Shown: positions 1 to 8,627 of the stretch, one piece after another
Layout of the letters: the number at the start of each line of letters is the position of its first letter
How positions within the stretch are numbered: position 1 is the first letter of the stretch
From: UTCHB3 sp008363265
GTDB lineage: Bacteria > Bacteroidota > Ignavibacteria > Ignavibacteriales > Ignavibacteriaceae
Direction: 5' to 3'
Length of the DNA: 64,000 bases
Assembly: GCA_045863055.1 (NCBI GenBank)
Contig: BTUW01000003.1
Location: forward strand, 186,001-250,000
Translations under genes and position numbers: made by a program
The notes under the pieces: model-generated
Seen by the model: the letters and a program-made list of their open reading frames with translations, nothing else
The model's database searches: none
What the model was told of the DNA's origin: nothing

Positions 1-57
1 ATTTTGGGAGATAGTCAATTTTTTAATTGTTTCACAACATTTCTCCACGATTTTTCG

Positions 58-65
58 TAATTTTG
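58..65 (+). promoter_or_regulatory. Putative -7 promoter element (TAATTTTG)
   Basis: TAATTTTG fits the TAnnTTTG -7 consensus of Bacteroidota-type promoters. It lies 23 bases before the ATG at 89, with a GGGAG ribosome binding site at 80-84 between them. No TTG is seen at the expected -33 spacing, so the call rests on the -7 box and its position. Confidence 0.4.
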
Positions 66-88
66 AGACACACTTACACGGGAGAATT

Positions 89-1489
89 ATGGATATTCAA
101 TTTATCGGTGCCGCGGGCACGGTTACAGGGTCAAATCACCTTCTAAGAACCGAACAGGGCAAGATACTTCTCGACTGCGGCCTCTATCAGGGTAAACGAA
201 AAGAAGCCTTCGAACTCAACCGTTCATTCGAGTTTTACACTCCGAAAAACATCGATGCAGTGATACTTTCACATGCCCACATCGACCACGCGGGTAATCT
301 GCCCAACCTTGTAAAGAACGGGTTCAGAGGGCCGATCTACTGTACTTACGCGACAAAAGACCTCTGCGAAATAATGCTGGCCGACTCGGCACATATCCAG
401 CAGAAGGATACCGAATTCGTCAACAAAAAAAGGGTTAAACAGGGTAAGAACCTTTTCGAGCCACTGTATACTCAGGCCGATGTGGATGAAACCATCCGGC
501 TTATGGTGGGCGTAAACTACCACCACGAGTTCGAAGTGTTGCCCGGGATAACCGCCACTTTCTACGATGCAGGCCATATTCTCGGAAGCGCGGTCACATA
601 TATGAAAATAGTCGAGCGCGGCAAAACGATCGAACTCGGTTTTTCAGGTGATCTGGGAAGACCGAACATGCCGATCCTCCGGGATCCTGAAATAATCCCT
701 GATGTCGACTACTTCATCTGCGAAAGCACATACGGCGGACGCTTCCATGAAGATTTCGAAATGTCGGAAGCGAAGGTTGTGGGGATAATCAAAAAGGCGA
801 TTGAAAGAAACGGAAAGATAATCGCTCCCGCATTCAGCCTCGGCAGAACCCAGGAACTTGTTTATCTTCTTCATACGATCTTTGAGAAGGGTGAAGTGCC
901 TAATATTCCTGTTTACGTTGATTCACCTCTCTCCTTTAATGCAACCCAGGTGTTCCGTGACCACACTGAATGTTTCGATTCTGAGATATCAGCGCACATC
1001 CTCCGCAACGAAGACCCCCTCGGATTCAAAAAACTCCGGTATATCACCGCGGTTGAGGAGTCGAAACAATTGAATGACCGCCCGGGCCCAATGATGATAA
1101 TCTCAGCTTCCGGTATGGCAGAGTCCGGTAGAATTCTCCACCATCTTGCCAACAACATCGAAAATCCTGCAAACATAATAATGATGACCGGCTATTGTGC
1201 CGAGAATACCTTGGGACGACGGATAATTGAGAAAAACAAGGAAGTGAACATATTCGGTGAGCCCCACAAAGTGAATGCTGAAGTGGTGGTTTTCAACTCC
1301 CTTTCCGCCCACGCTGATTCAGACGAACTCATCTACTATGTGAACAAATTCAGCCGGGAGAAAATGAAGGAAATATTCCTCGTGCACGGTGAACCCGACC
1401 AGCAGGAGAAGTTCTCCAACAGATTACTGCTGAACCATTTTAAGTCGGTTAGAATACCCAAGAAGGGTGAGTATTTTACAATTAATTAG
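89..1489 (+). CDS. MBL-fold / beta-CASP RNA-processing exonuclease-type protein
   Basis: This is a 466-residue metallo-beta-lactamase fold protein of the beta-CASP (CPSF73/YSH1-like) class, expected to act on RNA in the cytoplasm. Zinc-binding motif 2, HAHIDH, is at residues 62-67, and the family's N-terminal pattern GAAGTVTGSNHLL is at 8-20. Later motifs include FSGDLGRP, a beta-CASP insertion, ISASGMAESGR and a C-terminal SAHADSDEL motif, all typical of bacterial members. Length matches the family. The ATG at 89 is preceded by GGGAG at 80-84. The gene is monocistronic, with a strong terminator at 1515-1546. Exact substrates (mRNA decay or maturation) cannot be read from sequence. Confidence 0.9.
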   Translation: MDIQFIGAAGTVTGSNHLLRTEQGKILLDCGLYQGKRKEAFELNRSFEFYTPKNIDAVILSHAHIDHAGNLPNLVKNGFRGPIYCTYATKDLCEIMLADSAHIQQKDTEFVNKKRVKQGKNLFEPLYTQADVDETIRLMVGVNYHHEFEVLPGITATFYDAGHILGSAVTYMKIVERGKTIELGFSGDLGRPNMPILRDPEIIPDVDYFICESTYGGRFHEDFEMSEAKVVGIIKKAIERNGKIIAPAFSLGRTQELVYLLHTIFEKGEVPNIPVYVDSPLSFNATQVFRDHTECFDSEISAHILRNEDPLGFKKLRYITAVEESKQLNDRPGPMMIISASGMAESGRILHHLANNIENPANIIMMTGYCAENTLGRRIIEKNKEVNIFGEPHKVNAEVVVFNSLSAHADSDELIYYVNKFSREKMKEIFLVHGEPDQQEKFSNRLLLNHFKSVRIPKKGEYFTIN

Positions 1490-1514
1490 CTACCGTTGGC
1501 AGTAAACTTACTAC

Positions 1515-1546
1515 GGGCTGTGTCATTTGTGATATGGCCCTTTTTT
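1515..1546 (+). terminator. Intrinsic terminator of the MBL-fold gene
   Basis: An 11-bp stem (including three G-U pairs) with a TTTG loop spans 1515-1540 and is followed directly by six T residues. It sits 26 bases after the stop codon. The frameshifted regulator on the other strand ends at 1545, so the T-tract overlaps its stop. Confidence 0.8.
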
Positions 1547-2314
1547 ATAAAAGGCCGAGGCTCAACCCATAATTGACAGCCATCGCGGTGTTCTCGGAGT
1601 TGGTTTTTTCGAGTATGCTTCTGCGGTGGTTGTTTACGGTATTAACACTGATAAATAACTCATCCGCGATCCTCTTGCTCGCCATACCCTTTGCCATAAT
1701 CCAAGTATTTCTATTTCGCGCCGGGTGAGGAGTGAGTGCTTCTCATCCCCGGAATCCGTTAAAAACACCTGTAACTCCCCGGTTGCAACATTCATTAACT
1801 TCCTCTGCGATGTCAGTATTCCTTCACGACCCGGAAACATGTCATACATTATCAGCATCAGGAGCACGTTCCCCTTTCTGTCAAGTTCCAGGGGAATCAT
1901 CTGGTTAATGAACCTCCTAAAGTTACCATCCTTGCACTTCAATCTGAAATCGCTGATAAGTTTGAAATTTTTCCGTTCCGTGGCCGGTAACTTCAGAATA
2001 TGCTCCATGTAAAGATAATTTGTCTCGATGAGGAAAGGGACGTCATCAGGATGCATGATCGAGTAAAAAAGTGCGGGTCCGTTCTTCATCATATCTGTCA
2101 GTTCGACCCCAAGTAGTGACAGGAATTTTGATTGGGCAAAAACATACTGCTTTTTGTTGAGATCGTATACAGACATGGAGCTGTTCTCCAGAATCGCGAG
2201 TTGCTTCAGCAGCGAAAGATGTTCTTCAAACCTGGTGTAGTCGATCGATTCTTCATCAATCGACTGGCTCGCAATCAGTGAGTTAAAGCGTTCGAGGTAG
2301 TATTCGAGGTTCAT
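1545..2314 (-). pseudogene. PAS-LuxR transcriptional regulator, frameshifted inside the HTH
   Basis: The first 206 residues are intact: an N-terminal helical stretch, a PAS-like sensor region (about 45-170) and the start of a LuxR-type HTH (LTRREIEILGL). The reading frame then breaks near 1697-1702. As written it ends after 20 unrelated residues at 1634. One added base at this point (GGATTATGGC to GGATTAATGGC) would continue the HTH as MAKGMASKRIADELFIS, followed by VNTVNNHRRSILEKTN, to a stop at 1545-1547, giving about 256 residues. The second half is a perfectly normal GerE/LuxR recognition region, so the deletion is recent or a sequencing error. A PAS-LuxR protein of this kind is expected to be a single-component regulator; no cognate kinase is adjacent. 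Confidence 0.85.
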
Positions 2315-2320
2315 ATGATT

Positions 2321-2334
2321 AAAATGATCATTTT
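2321..2334. promoter_or_regulatory. Perfect 14-bp palindrome, possible operator
   Basis: AAAATGATCATTTT is a perfect palindrome 6 bases upstream of the regulator's ATG (2312-2314), in the intergenic space shared with the divergent gene at 2419. The position suits autoregulation by the PAS-LuxR protein, but A/T-rich palindromes also arise by chance. Confidence 0.3.
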
Positions 2335-2418
2335 TGACTATTTATAAGGCGCGCTTGAAACAATATTTTTTCAGTGTAAAAAATTTCTTTTCACAATACA
2401 GAATTGTAAGAAAATAAG

Positions 2419-2982
2419 ATGAAATACCAACATTTATCCTTGTTATTTTTTCTGATCCTGATGCTGTCTGCGAAAGGCCAGAATTTGAATCCGGACACGA
2501 AGAAATCACACCAGACCTTCGGAACCGAACTCGATCTTCTCCCCTATATCAGCAACGGATATTATCTCTCGGCCTGGTACGGAACAGGCAGGTTCAGGAT
2601 CAGAGGAGTGCTCACAAAAACCACCATCCCCGGCTTCATGCTGAAAGACGGCTTTAAGGATAACAAATTAACAGTCTATGCCGGAATAGTTGATTATTTC
2701 TTCAATGATAATTTTAAGGGCGCATGGGTCGGTGCCGGATTCGAGGCTTGGGAATCTGAAATAAGAAATGAAAATTCATCCGGGACGGCCACATACAATA
2801 ATAAAATACTAACGCTCGGGGGCGGATATGTATGGAAGTTCTTTGACAATTTCTATCTCAATCCATGGGCAGCCCTTCATTATATTGTGGGCGGTGAAAC
2901 AGAGATCAGACTCGGAAATTCAGTCCATAAACCGGGAGTGCTCACCCCCGAAGTCTCGATCAAACTTGGATGGCACTTTTAG
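2419..2982 (+). CDS. Small outer-membrane beta-barrel-like protein, unknown function
   Basis: A 187-residue protein with a signal peptide (hydrophobic core LSLLFFLILMLS, cleavage after about residue 20, SAKGQ). The mature part has alternating polar and aromatic strands, a glycine-rich middle (LTLGGGYVWKFF) and a final phenylalanine in WHF, typical of small outer-membrane barrels recognised by the Bam machinery. I do not recognise a named family. The gene is divergent from the regulator and 48 bases upstream of the Tat-exported oxidoreductase, so it may be transcribed with it. Confidence 0.65.
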   Translation: MKYQHLSLLFFLILMLSAKGQNLNPDTKKSHQTFGTELDLLPYISNGYYLSAWYGTGRFRIRGVLTKTTIPGFMLKDGFKDNKLTVYAGIVDYFFNDNFKGAWVGAGFEAWESEIRNENSSGTATYNNKILTLGGGYVWKFFDNFYLNPWAALHYIVGGETEIRLGNSVHKPGVLTPEVSIKLGWHF

Positions 2983-3030
2983 TGGAAAACACAGATATTT
3001 TTTCACATCCAATCGTGAGGAATTGACATC

Positions 3031-4141
3031 ATGAACAGACGCAGATTTTTGCAGGCCGGAGGAATTGGGCTACTGACTATCGCGGGTGGCTCCCTCTTTA
3101 CCGATTTTCACGGGGCGGAGCGGGTTTACCCGGAAGCCAAAGCGGAGGACACCCTCATAATCCCGCATGAGTTCCTCAATTTCTTATCATATGCCGTTCT
3201 CGCGCCCAGCGGACACAATACTCAACCGTGGCTGATCAGACCCGCCGGGGAGAACAGTTTCATAGTCTCTCTGAACAGGAAGTGTCTACTCCCGGCAGTC
3301 GACCCAATGAACCGGGAGTCGATTCTCTCGATCGGTGCATTCATGGAGAATCTCATCCTGACAGCCGGCAATTCAGGTTATTCAACAGAAACTGAAATAA
3401 TCGGTTCCAGTACAGATATTTTAAAACTGACGCTTCGAAAATCAAAAAGCAATCCATACAATATGAATAGTATCACCGGGAGAAGAACTGTCAGGAACGG
3501 TTACAGGCAATCTGATATCAGTCCCCTGGATTTTTCATTTGTTTCCGGCAATGATTCAATAAACTTCCACTACTTCTCCCGTGAGAGCCACCTTGGTAAG
3601 TTCCTCGCTGATGGTACAGTCGAAGCCAATCGTATTCAGGCTTTCAGGGATGCGGCTCAACAGGAACTTGCAAACTGGATCAGATGGTCAAAAGAAGAAG
3701 CGGAACTAAAAATGGACGGTCTCACACCTGAGAGCATGGAAATTGATGGATTTGCAGGCTGTTTTGTTCGTAATTTTTATGAGCGGAATTCTGCACTTGA
3801 ACCCACTTTCCGAAAAAAAAACAGTAGAAAAGACCATCGAACAGGTCCACAGTTGTGGCGGTTGGATCGTGATAACTGCCCCTGATACGCAAGCAGATGA
3901 TCTGATCGCTACCGGAAGGCGGTTTGAAAACATGTTTCTTAGGGTCCGGGAGAAGATGATCGGAATTCACCCCATGACACAACTACTGGAAGAAGACAAA
4001 TTCAAATCAAATGTGGCTGCAGAGCTTGGACTAAAAGGAAGCGAAGTACAGTTTATACTCCGGGTGGGGTATCTTGACAGTTATCCCGATCCAGTATCCC
4101 TGCGCAGGCCGCTGAACAAGAGATTTACTGGTAATTCCTGA
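3031..4141 (+). pseudogene. Tat-exported Acg-family nitroreductase-like protein, frameshifted at an A9 run
   Basis: The start shows a twin-arginine signal (MNRRRFLQAGG followed by a hydrophobic stretch). The body carries APSGHNTQPW and the later RRTVRNGY, features of the Acg-type FMN-binding nitroreductase-like family. The frame is intact for about 263 residues to FRKK, then breaks at a run of nine A residues at 3813-3821; the upstream frame stops at 3885. Removing one A continues the protein as TVEKTIEQVHSCGGW and on to the stop at 4141, total about 369 residues and a normal family length. Start ATG has GAGG 13 bases upstream. The break may be sequencing error, true mutation or a slippage-dependent switch. 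Confidence 0.75.
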
Positions 4142-4176
4142 TTTAAATTTGCGTGTTTCGAACAAAACGAAAGAGT

Positions 4177-5016
4177 ATGAAAATGTTATCAGTTATTTTA
4201 ATTTTACTCGTACTGATCCTCATCCCGGTTACTGCTTTTCTGGGATTCCGGCACTTTGAGAATAAATTCCATGCTGACGTCAGAGAAAATCTCGAGCGGA
4301 TATCTTCCGTTACACCCGGGAATCTGACGGAACAGGATATCCTCCACCTCCCTGCGCCTGTTAAGAAATACCTCCACTACACTGGGGTTGTTAACCGGGC
4401 GAGACTGAACTCTGTCCGAATAGTCTTTGTCGGACAGATGCGTCAAAAAGGGAAAGAATGGTTTAACTTCAGATCAGAGCAGTTTAATTTCTTTGATGAC
4501 CTCGCACGTCTCTTTTTCATGAAGGCCAAGATGTCCGGCATTACGGTTCCCGGCTATCACAAGTATCAAGACACAAAAGCATCAATGGATATCCGCCTTT
4601 TTGGTCTATTCAGCGTGGTATTCGAGGAAGGAGAGATCATGGATAAGGCTGAAACTGTAACCCTGTTCAATGATATGTGCCTTCTTGCTCCCGCTACTTT
4701 GATCGATAAAAGGATCAAGTGGGAAGGAATTGATAACCACCATGTAAAGGCTGCATTCACAAACGGGGGTAACAGTATCACGGCCACACTCCACTTTAAT
4801 GGTGAGGGACAACTGATCAATTTTGTTTCGGATGACCGCTACGCGATGCCGGATATGAAAAATTACCGGTTCTCGACACCCGTGCAGGAATACAAAAACA
4901 TCAACGGAATCAACATCGTCTCGAAAGGCGAGGCAGTTTGGCACTACCCTGACGGCGAGTTTACCTACGGGGTATTCAACCTCTCAGAAGTTGAATTCAA
5001 TCCGGTTCTGAAGTAG
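4177..5016 (+). CDS. DUF6544/DUF6920-like membrane-anchored protein
   Basis: About 279 residues with one N-terminal transmembrane segment (LSVILILLVLILIPVTAFLG) and a large extracytoplasmic part. The pattern LPAPVKKYLHYTGV, then RLFFMKAKMSG, and later FSTPVQEYKNINGINIVSKG matches what I know of the DUF6544 (earlier DUF6920) family, whose function is unknown. An upstream in-frame GTG at 4153 would add eight basic residues; the ATG at 4177 places the hydrophobic segment directly after the start and is preferred. It follows the broken oxidoreductase gene by 35 bases, so the two probably share a transcript. Confidence 0.65.
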   Translation: MKMLSVILILLVLILIPVTAFLGFRHFENKFHADVRENLERISSVTPGNLTEQDILHLPAPVKKYLHYTGVVNRARLNSVRIVFVGQMRQKGKEWFNFRSEQFNFFDDLARLFFMKAKMSGITVPGYHKYQDTKASMDIRLFGLFSVVFEEGEIMDKAETVTLFNDMCLLAPATLIDKRIKWEGIDNHHVKAAFTNGGNSITATLHFNGEGQLINFVSDDRYAMPDMKNYRFSTPVQEYKNINGINIVSKGEAVWHYPDGEFTYGVFNLSEVEFNPVLK

Positions 5017-5025
5017 AGGTTTTTA

Positions 5026-5080
5026 CCCGCAAAACGGGCTATAAATTTCATTAAAATCAGTTATTTTTAAGAACTGATTT
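5026..5080. other. Two small hairpins between genes
   Basis: A 4-bp hairpin CCCG/CGGG lies at 5026-5038 and a perfect 9-bp stem AAATCAGTT/AACTGATTT with a 9-base loop at 5054-5080. Neither has a proper T-tract after it, so neither is a convincing terminator. They could protect the 3' end of the upstream mRNA or sit in the leader of the lipoprotein gene. Confidence 0.35.
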
Positions 5081-5113
5081 ACACAAGTTGCGGATGGAAG
5101 TATAGCCCTTATT

Positions 5114-6097
5114 TTGCGATTACCCCTGTTTATATCTTTCTTTTTCCTGTTTGTTCTAACGGGTTGCGAAAGCACTTCCCCCCTCGCCCCGTTTAATTCA
5201 GGGCTTCCTCCTGCTGTGCCCGAAAATCTCAGGGTGACCACCGCGACGGATGGTGTGGTGATCCTGAGGTGGTGGGAGAACATCGACCCAGAGTATTCAT
5301 CCTACAAGATATACAAAAGCATCAACGATTCTTCCCGACTCACTTTCTATCGTGAGGTCCGCACAAACTTTTTCCGCGATGAAGGTCTTTTCTACGATTC
5401 AACTTACTGGTACGCGGTCACTGCCGTAGGGCGCAACGGAATGGAAAGCAAAACCTCGCGGGTGGTCAGCGCCAAACCGGGGAACAATTTTGATCCGGTA
5501 CTTCCCTCTTACATTGTTATCAAACCTGTCAACTTTGAGGGCAGATTGATGGTCACGTTCGAGTGGAGCAAGGACGACAACCCCGATCTCAAAGGTTTGG
5601 AGGTCTATCGGTCGGTTATTCAGGGATTTTCACCCTTGCCTGCTGATCTCGTTACGGTGCTTGACACCATCACCGATACCGATTCACTCGCCCTCTCACC
5701 TGAGGTGAACTACTATTACCGGTTCAGGATTTCCGATAAAGGTGGCCGTTTCAGTGAATTTTCGGATGAAAGAAGGGTTTTTCTTTACCCTTCGATCGTG
5801 AAGTCTTTCCCCGTGAACGATGCCGCACTTCCACTTTTTGATGTTTTTATGTTTCAGGCTCTTCCTCACGATCTCGAATACAGCATCATCCTTTATGAAT
5901 CGCCGTTGGTGAATGAAGTGTGGCGATCCACACGGTACAGGTCATCAGAAGCCGGTGATCTTTTTATTCCCTTTATGGCATCTTACATAGGTCTTAATAA
6001 GAAATATTATTGGCGGGTGGCGGCATATCAACCGGGTGAATCCACGCCTGTGATCTGGTCGGACCTGTCATCATTTCAGATCACGCGGTTCAATTGA
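5114..6097 (+). CDS. Fibronectin type III lipoprotein
   Basis: A 327-residue lipoprotein with signal sequence LPLFISFFFLFVLTGC and lipobox LTGC (Cys 18). Two FN3-type domains follow: about 33-125 (PPAVPENLRVTTATDGVVIL, ending in RVVSAKPG) and about 130-225. The last 100 residues form a further beta-rich domain. No ATG is available in frame near the signal peptide, so TTG at 5114 is the likely start. The stop overlaps the TTG start of the next gene by four bases (TTGA), indicating translational coupling. Likely located on the periplasmic face of, or outside, the outer membrane as a partner of the barrel protein downstream. Confidence 0.75.
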   Translation: MRLPLFISFFFLFVLTGCESTSPLAPFNSGLPPAVPENLRVTTATDGVVILRWWENIDPEYSSYKIYKSINDSSRLTFYREVRTNFFRDEGLFYDSTYWYAVTAVGRNGMESKTSRVVSAKPGNNFDPVLPSYIVIKPVNFEGRLMVTFEWSKDDNPDLKGLEVYRSVIQGFSPLPADLVTVLDTITDTDSLALSPEVNYYYRFRISDKGGRFSEFSDERRVFLYPSIVKSFPVNDAALPLFDVFMFQALPHDLEYSIILYESPLVNEVWRSTRYRSSEAGDLFIPFMASYIGLNKKYYWRVAAYQPGESTPVIWSDLSSFQITRFN

Positions 6098-8004
6098 GGA
6101 AGTATCTCTATCTCCTCGCCGTGATGGTTTTAAACGGGGTGAGCCTGAAAGCCCAGCCAGGTTTTGATACCACTCAGGTTTCTTTTCTACCTCCTGCTTC
6201 AAGAAATTCGGTTTCGACGGTCTTCAATAAAGAGTTGAGCATCTACTCCCTGCTGAGCAAAATAAATTATTCGCTGGCCTCGGGCAGATTCAACTTCAGA
6301 GTTACGGAAGAACTCAATTCCAGCCTGCTTAAGTATTCAGGTTCAAATACCACGCGCGACGAAAATGTCCTGAAACTCTCCGGTGACTATAACCACGGCA
6401 ATTTCTTTAATCCCGGGTTCATGGTCAGCAGTCAGTTGTACAGCGATTCCAGAACCACTGACATCAACACGGCAGCCTCAAACTTCGGTATCCTCTATAA
6501 CCGGCTGCTTCTCGAAGACCTTGTGAATATCCTCCCTTTTGGAGGTTTAATCGAGGATGTGCAGTCCGGCATTTCCAACAGAGGTCTGATATATGGTGTG
6601 CAGGGAGGCATGGAGAGGACGTTATTCTCTGATTTTATGATCGGATCCGGTTTTCAGTTCAGAAATGAGGATATTAGCCCAAGGAAAAACACGCTCAGGG
6701 ATATCACAGCTTCAGTGGAAAACTTTTTCGACAGTGAAGTCAGAAATTCCCTTTCCGTAAGGTACCATGAAGCAGGAAGGGATTTTTTCTTCGATGCCGA
6801 TTCTGCCTTGAAGCAATTTTTTCTTATCGATAAAAATCAGCAAAGACGAAATGAAAGATTCATCAACATTTCAGACGAGTTTCACTATTCGGGATTGCTG
6901 AGCAACACCTCCGTTTCAATCGGTTTCAATTTCTCCGACAGACTTGTCGAGAGAACCACCCGATACCGCAGACCGGATGACCTCTTCCCGACCTCTTTCG
7001 ACTCGCAGATAGAAGAATTGAAGTTCGATATCAGTTCCGGGATTAACTACACTTCAGAGGTCACTGTCCTGAAATTGGTTACAAGTTACGCTGAGAGAAA
7101 CGAAAAGTTTCTCCTTATAAACCCTGGAAACTCCAATCCCGATCATTTCGAGCAACGGCAAAAAAATGAAGGTATAAAAAACAACATCGCATCCCAGATC
7201 TTTCTGTCGCTTACCGGGTCTGTATATCTCAGCAACTCCGACAAGGTCGATCTCAGCCTTTCCCATTTCAAACTCCGATACGACACTCCTTCAAACGAGA
7301 ATATCGATGAAAGGGACGAACTCCTCGCTCAATTTCGAGTCCGATACACGAGATTGATAAACTCATCAATGGCGGTTTTCGCGGGATTTGACATGTCTTA
7401 CGGAAAACTGGTCTACATCCTCGCCGCGAGAAGTTCCAACAATAACACGAACAGAATTTTTAAACTGAACACCGGTTACAGTTATGAGGGACCGGGTTTC
7501 AGAAATCATGGTAATTTCGAAATAATCGCCAACTATCTTGTGTATGATTTTGAAGATCTCAACCCGGGATTCAAAAGTTTCAGTTTCAGACAGATATCCC
7601 TCTCAGACTCACTAACGGTCGCGCTGGGTGACGGGTTAGACCTTGAGTTCATCGGTTTCTACAAACTCAGTGAACAAGGAGATCTGAAGTGGAGTGATTA
7701 TAAAATAAAACCGGGACGCGAAATAACTGAAATACTCCTTTTGCCGGCGTTCGCCACCACCCTCGGGGATTACACTTTCAAACTGGGACTACGGTATTAC
7801 TCTTATCTCTCGGACATTATCGTGAACGAAGAGAAAAAAGAGGAGAACTATTACAGGGGTCTCGCCCCCCTCGCGGAGATAAATGCATTTATTTCGGATA
7901 CATTTCAACTTGCATTAAAAGGGTGGTACGAGATGATCGACTCTAAAGGAAACAACCGCCGTTATCTCACAACTCTCAATCTTTCAGCAAAGTGGATGTT
8001 ATAA
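6094..8004 (+). CDS. Outer-membrane beta-barrel-like protein, unknown family
   Basis: A 636-residue exported protein. The signal peptide is YLYLLAVMVLNGVSLKAQ; the mature protein is a long series of amphipathic strands separated by polar turns (for example FNFRVTEELNSSLLKYSG and LKLVTSYAERNEKFLL), ending in SAKWML. This pattern suits a large outer-membrane barrel. No domain could be named. It starts with TTG inside the stop of the FN3 lipoprotein gene, so the two products are probably made in fixed ratio and may work as a pair. It has no terminator before the RsbW-like gene 51 bases downstream. Confidence 0.6.
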   Translation: MRKYLYLLAVMVLNGVSLKAQPGFDTTQVSFLPPASRNSVSTVFNKELSIYSLLSKINYSLASGRFNFRVTEELNSSLLKYSGSNTTRDENVLKLSGDYNHGNFFNPGFMVSSQLYSDSRTTDINTAASNFGILYNRLLLEDLVNILPFGGLIEDVQSGISNRGLIYGVQGGMERTLFSDFMIGSGFQFRNEDISPRKNTLRDITASVENFFDSEVRNSLSVRYHEAGRDFFFDADSALKQFFLIDKNQQRRNERFINISDEFHYSGLLSNTSVSIGFNFSDRLVERTTRYRRPDDLFPTSFDSQIEELKFDISSGINYTSEVTVLKLVTSYAERNEKFLLINPGNSNPDHFEQRQKNEGIKNNIASQIFLSLTGSVYLSNSDKVDLSLSHFKLRYDTPSNENIDERDELLAQFRVRYTRLINSSMAVFAGFDMSYGKLVYILAARSSNNNTNRIFKLNTGYSYEGPGFRNHGNFEIIANYLVYDFEDLNPGFKSFSFRQISLSDSLTVALGDGLDLEFIGFYKLSEQGDLKWSDYKIKPGREITEILLLPAFATTLGDYTFKLGLRYYSYLSDIIVNEEKKEENYYRGLAPLAEINAFISDTFQLALKGWYEMIDSKGNNRRYLTTLNLSAKWML

Positions 8005-8055
8005 CGCCTAAAACCTTGAAATAACCTCAATATTTCTTATTTTGCATTAAAAATT

Positions 8056-8475
8056 TTGGTTATAGTGGAATCCAAGACCTACTTTATTGAACTACCCAGT
8101 ATACCGGACAGTCTTTATTCGGTTGAAGAGTTTATTCTGAACATCGCATCTGAACTCTCTATCGAAGAAGACAAGCTCTATGGCATTATGCTCTCTGTGT
8201 CAGAAGCCACAACAAATGCTGTTTATCACGCAAACAAACAGGACCCCGAAAAGGTGGTAAATGTTGTAGTAACAGCTGCCAATGGAATATTCACTGTCAT
8301 CGTGAAGGATCAGGGTCCCGGTTTCAACCCCGTAAACATACCCGATCCAACCAAACCTGAAAATCTCCTGAAAGACTCCGGTCGCGGCCTGTTCCTGATG
8401 AAGGTATATTCCCGTTCACTTACATTCAATCCCTCCCCCAACGGTACCGAAACCATCCTCGAATTCGAGATCTAG
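8056..8475 (+). CDS. RsbW/SpoIIAB-like anti-sigma factor serine kinase ATPase
   Basis: A 139-residue GHKL ATPase of the HATPase_c_2 type. The N box SEATTNAVYHANK is at about 55-67, the G1 box KDQGPGF at about 95-101 and the G2 box GRGLFLMK at about 113-120. This is the complete stand-alone fold of anti-sigma factor kinases that act in partner switching with STAS-domain antagonists. The start is uncertain: TTG at 8056 or GTG at 8065, with no clear ribosome binding site. No sigma factor, STAS protein or PP2C phosphatase is in the window, so its target is unknown. A bidirectional terminator follows at 8493-8529. Confidence 0.85.
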   Translation: MVIVESKTYFIELPSIPDSLYSVEEFILNIASELSIEEDKLYGIMLSVSEATTNAVYHANKQDPEKVVNVVVTAANGIFTVIVKDQGPGFNPVNIPDPTKPENLLKDSGRGLFLMKVYSRSLTFNPSPNGTETILEFEI

Positions 8476-8492
8476 AATCCGGTTTTATAGCT

Positions 8493-8529
8493 AAAAAAAA
8501 GCCGCCTGTTTTCACAAGCGGCTTTTTTA
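8493..8529. terminator. Bidirectional intrinsic terminator
   Basis: A8, then stem GCCGC/GCGGC extended by TGT/ACA across one mismatch, then T6. It serves the RsbW-like gene on the plus strand and, through the A-tract, the T9SS gene on the minus strand, which ends 97 bases further on. Confidence 0.75.
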
Positions 8530-8530
8530 T

Positions 8531-8627
8531 AATGATCAGTGATCAGTAGCGAGTAGCGAGTAGTGAGGTATCATACTTCATACTTCATACTCCAGCGCTA
8601 ATACCTAATACCTGATACCTAATACCT
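8531..8627. repeat. Three blocks of degenerate 7-bp tandem repeats
   Basis: Between the terminator and the T9SS gene stop lie three adjacent arrays with a 7-base period but different units: AGTAGCG-type (about 8545-8567), TACTTCA-type (about 8571-8593) and TAATACC-type (about 8599-8627). Each unit occurs three to four times with one or two changes. The arrays fill the 3' untranslated region of the T9SS gene and run into its stop codon. A second set of the same style sits at 12125-12200. Confidence 0.85.

Noticed and set aside
269..577. Open frame on the strand opposite the MBL-fold gene
   Set aside because: It is fully inside a strong conserved gene, has no ribosome binding site and no recognisable domain; the same holds for the many other antisense frames in the window.
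5054..5080. Hairpin as a terminator or riboswitch
   Set aside because: A perfect 9-bp stem but no T-tract and no conserved aptamer pattern.
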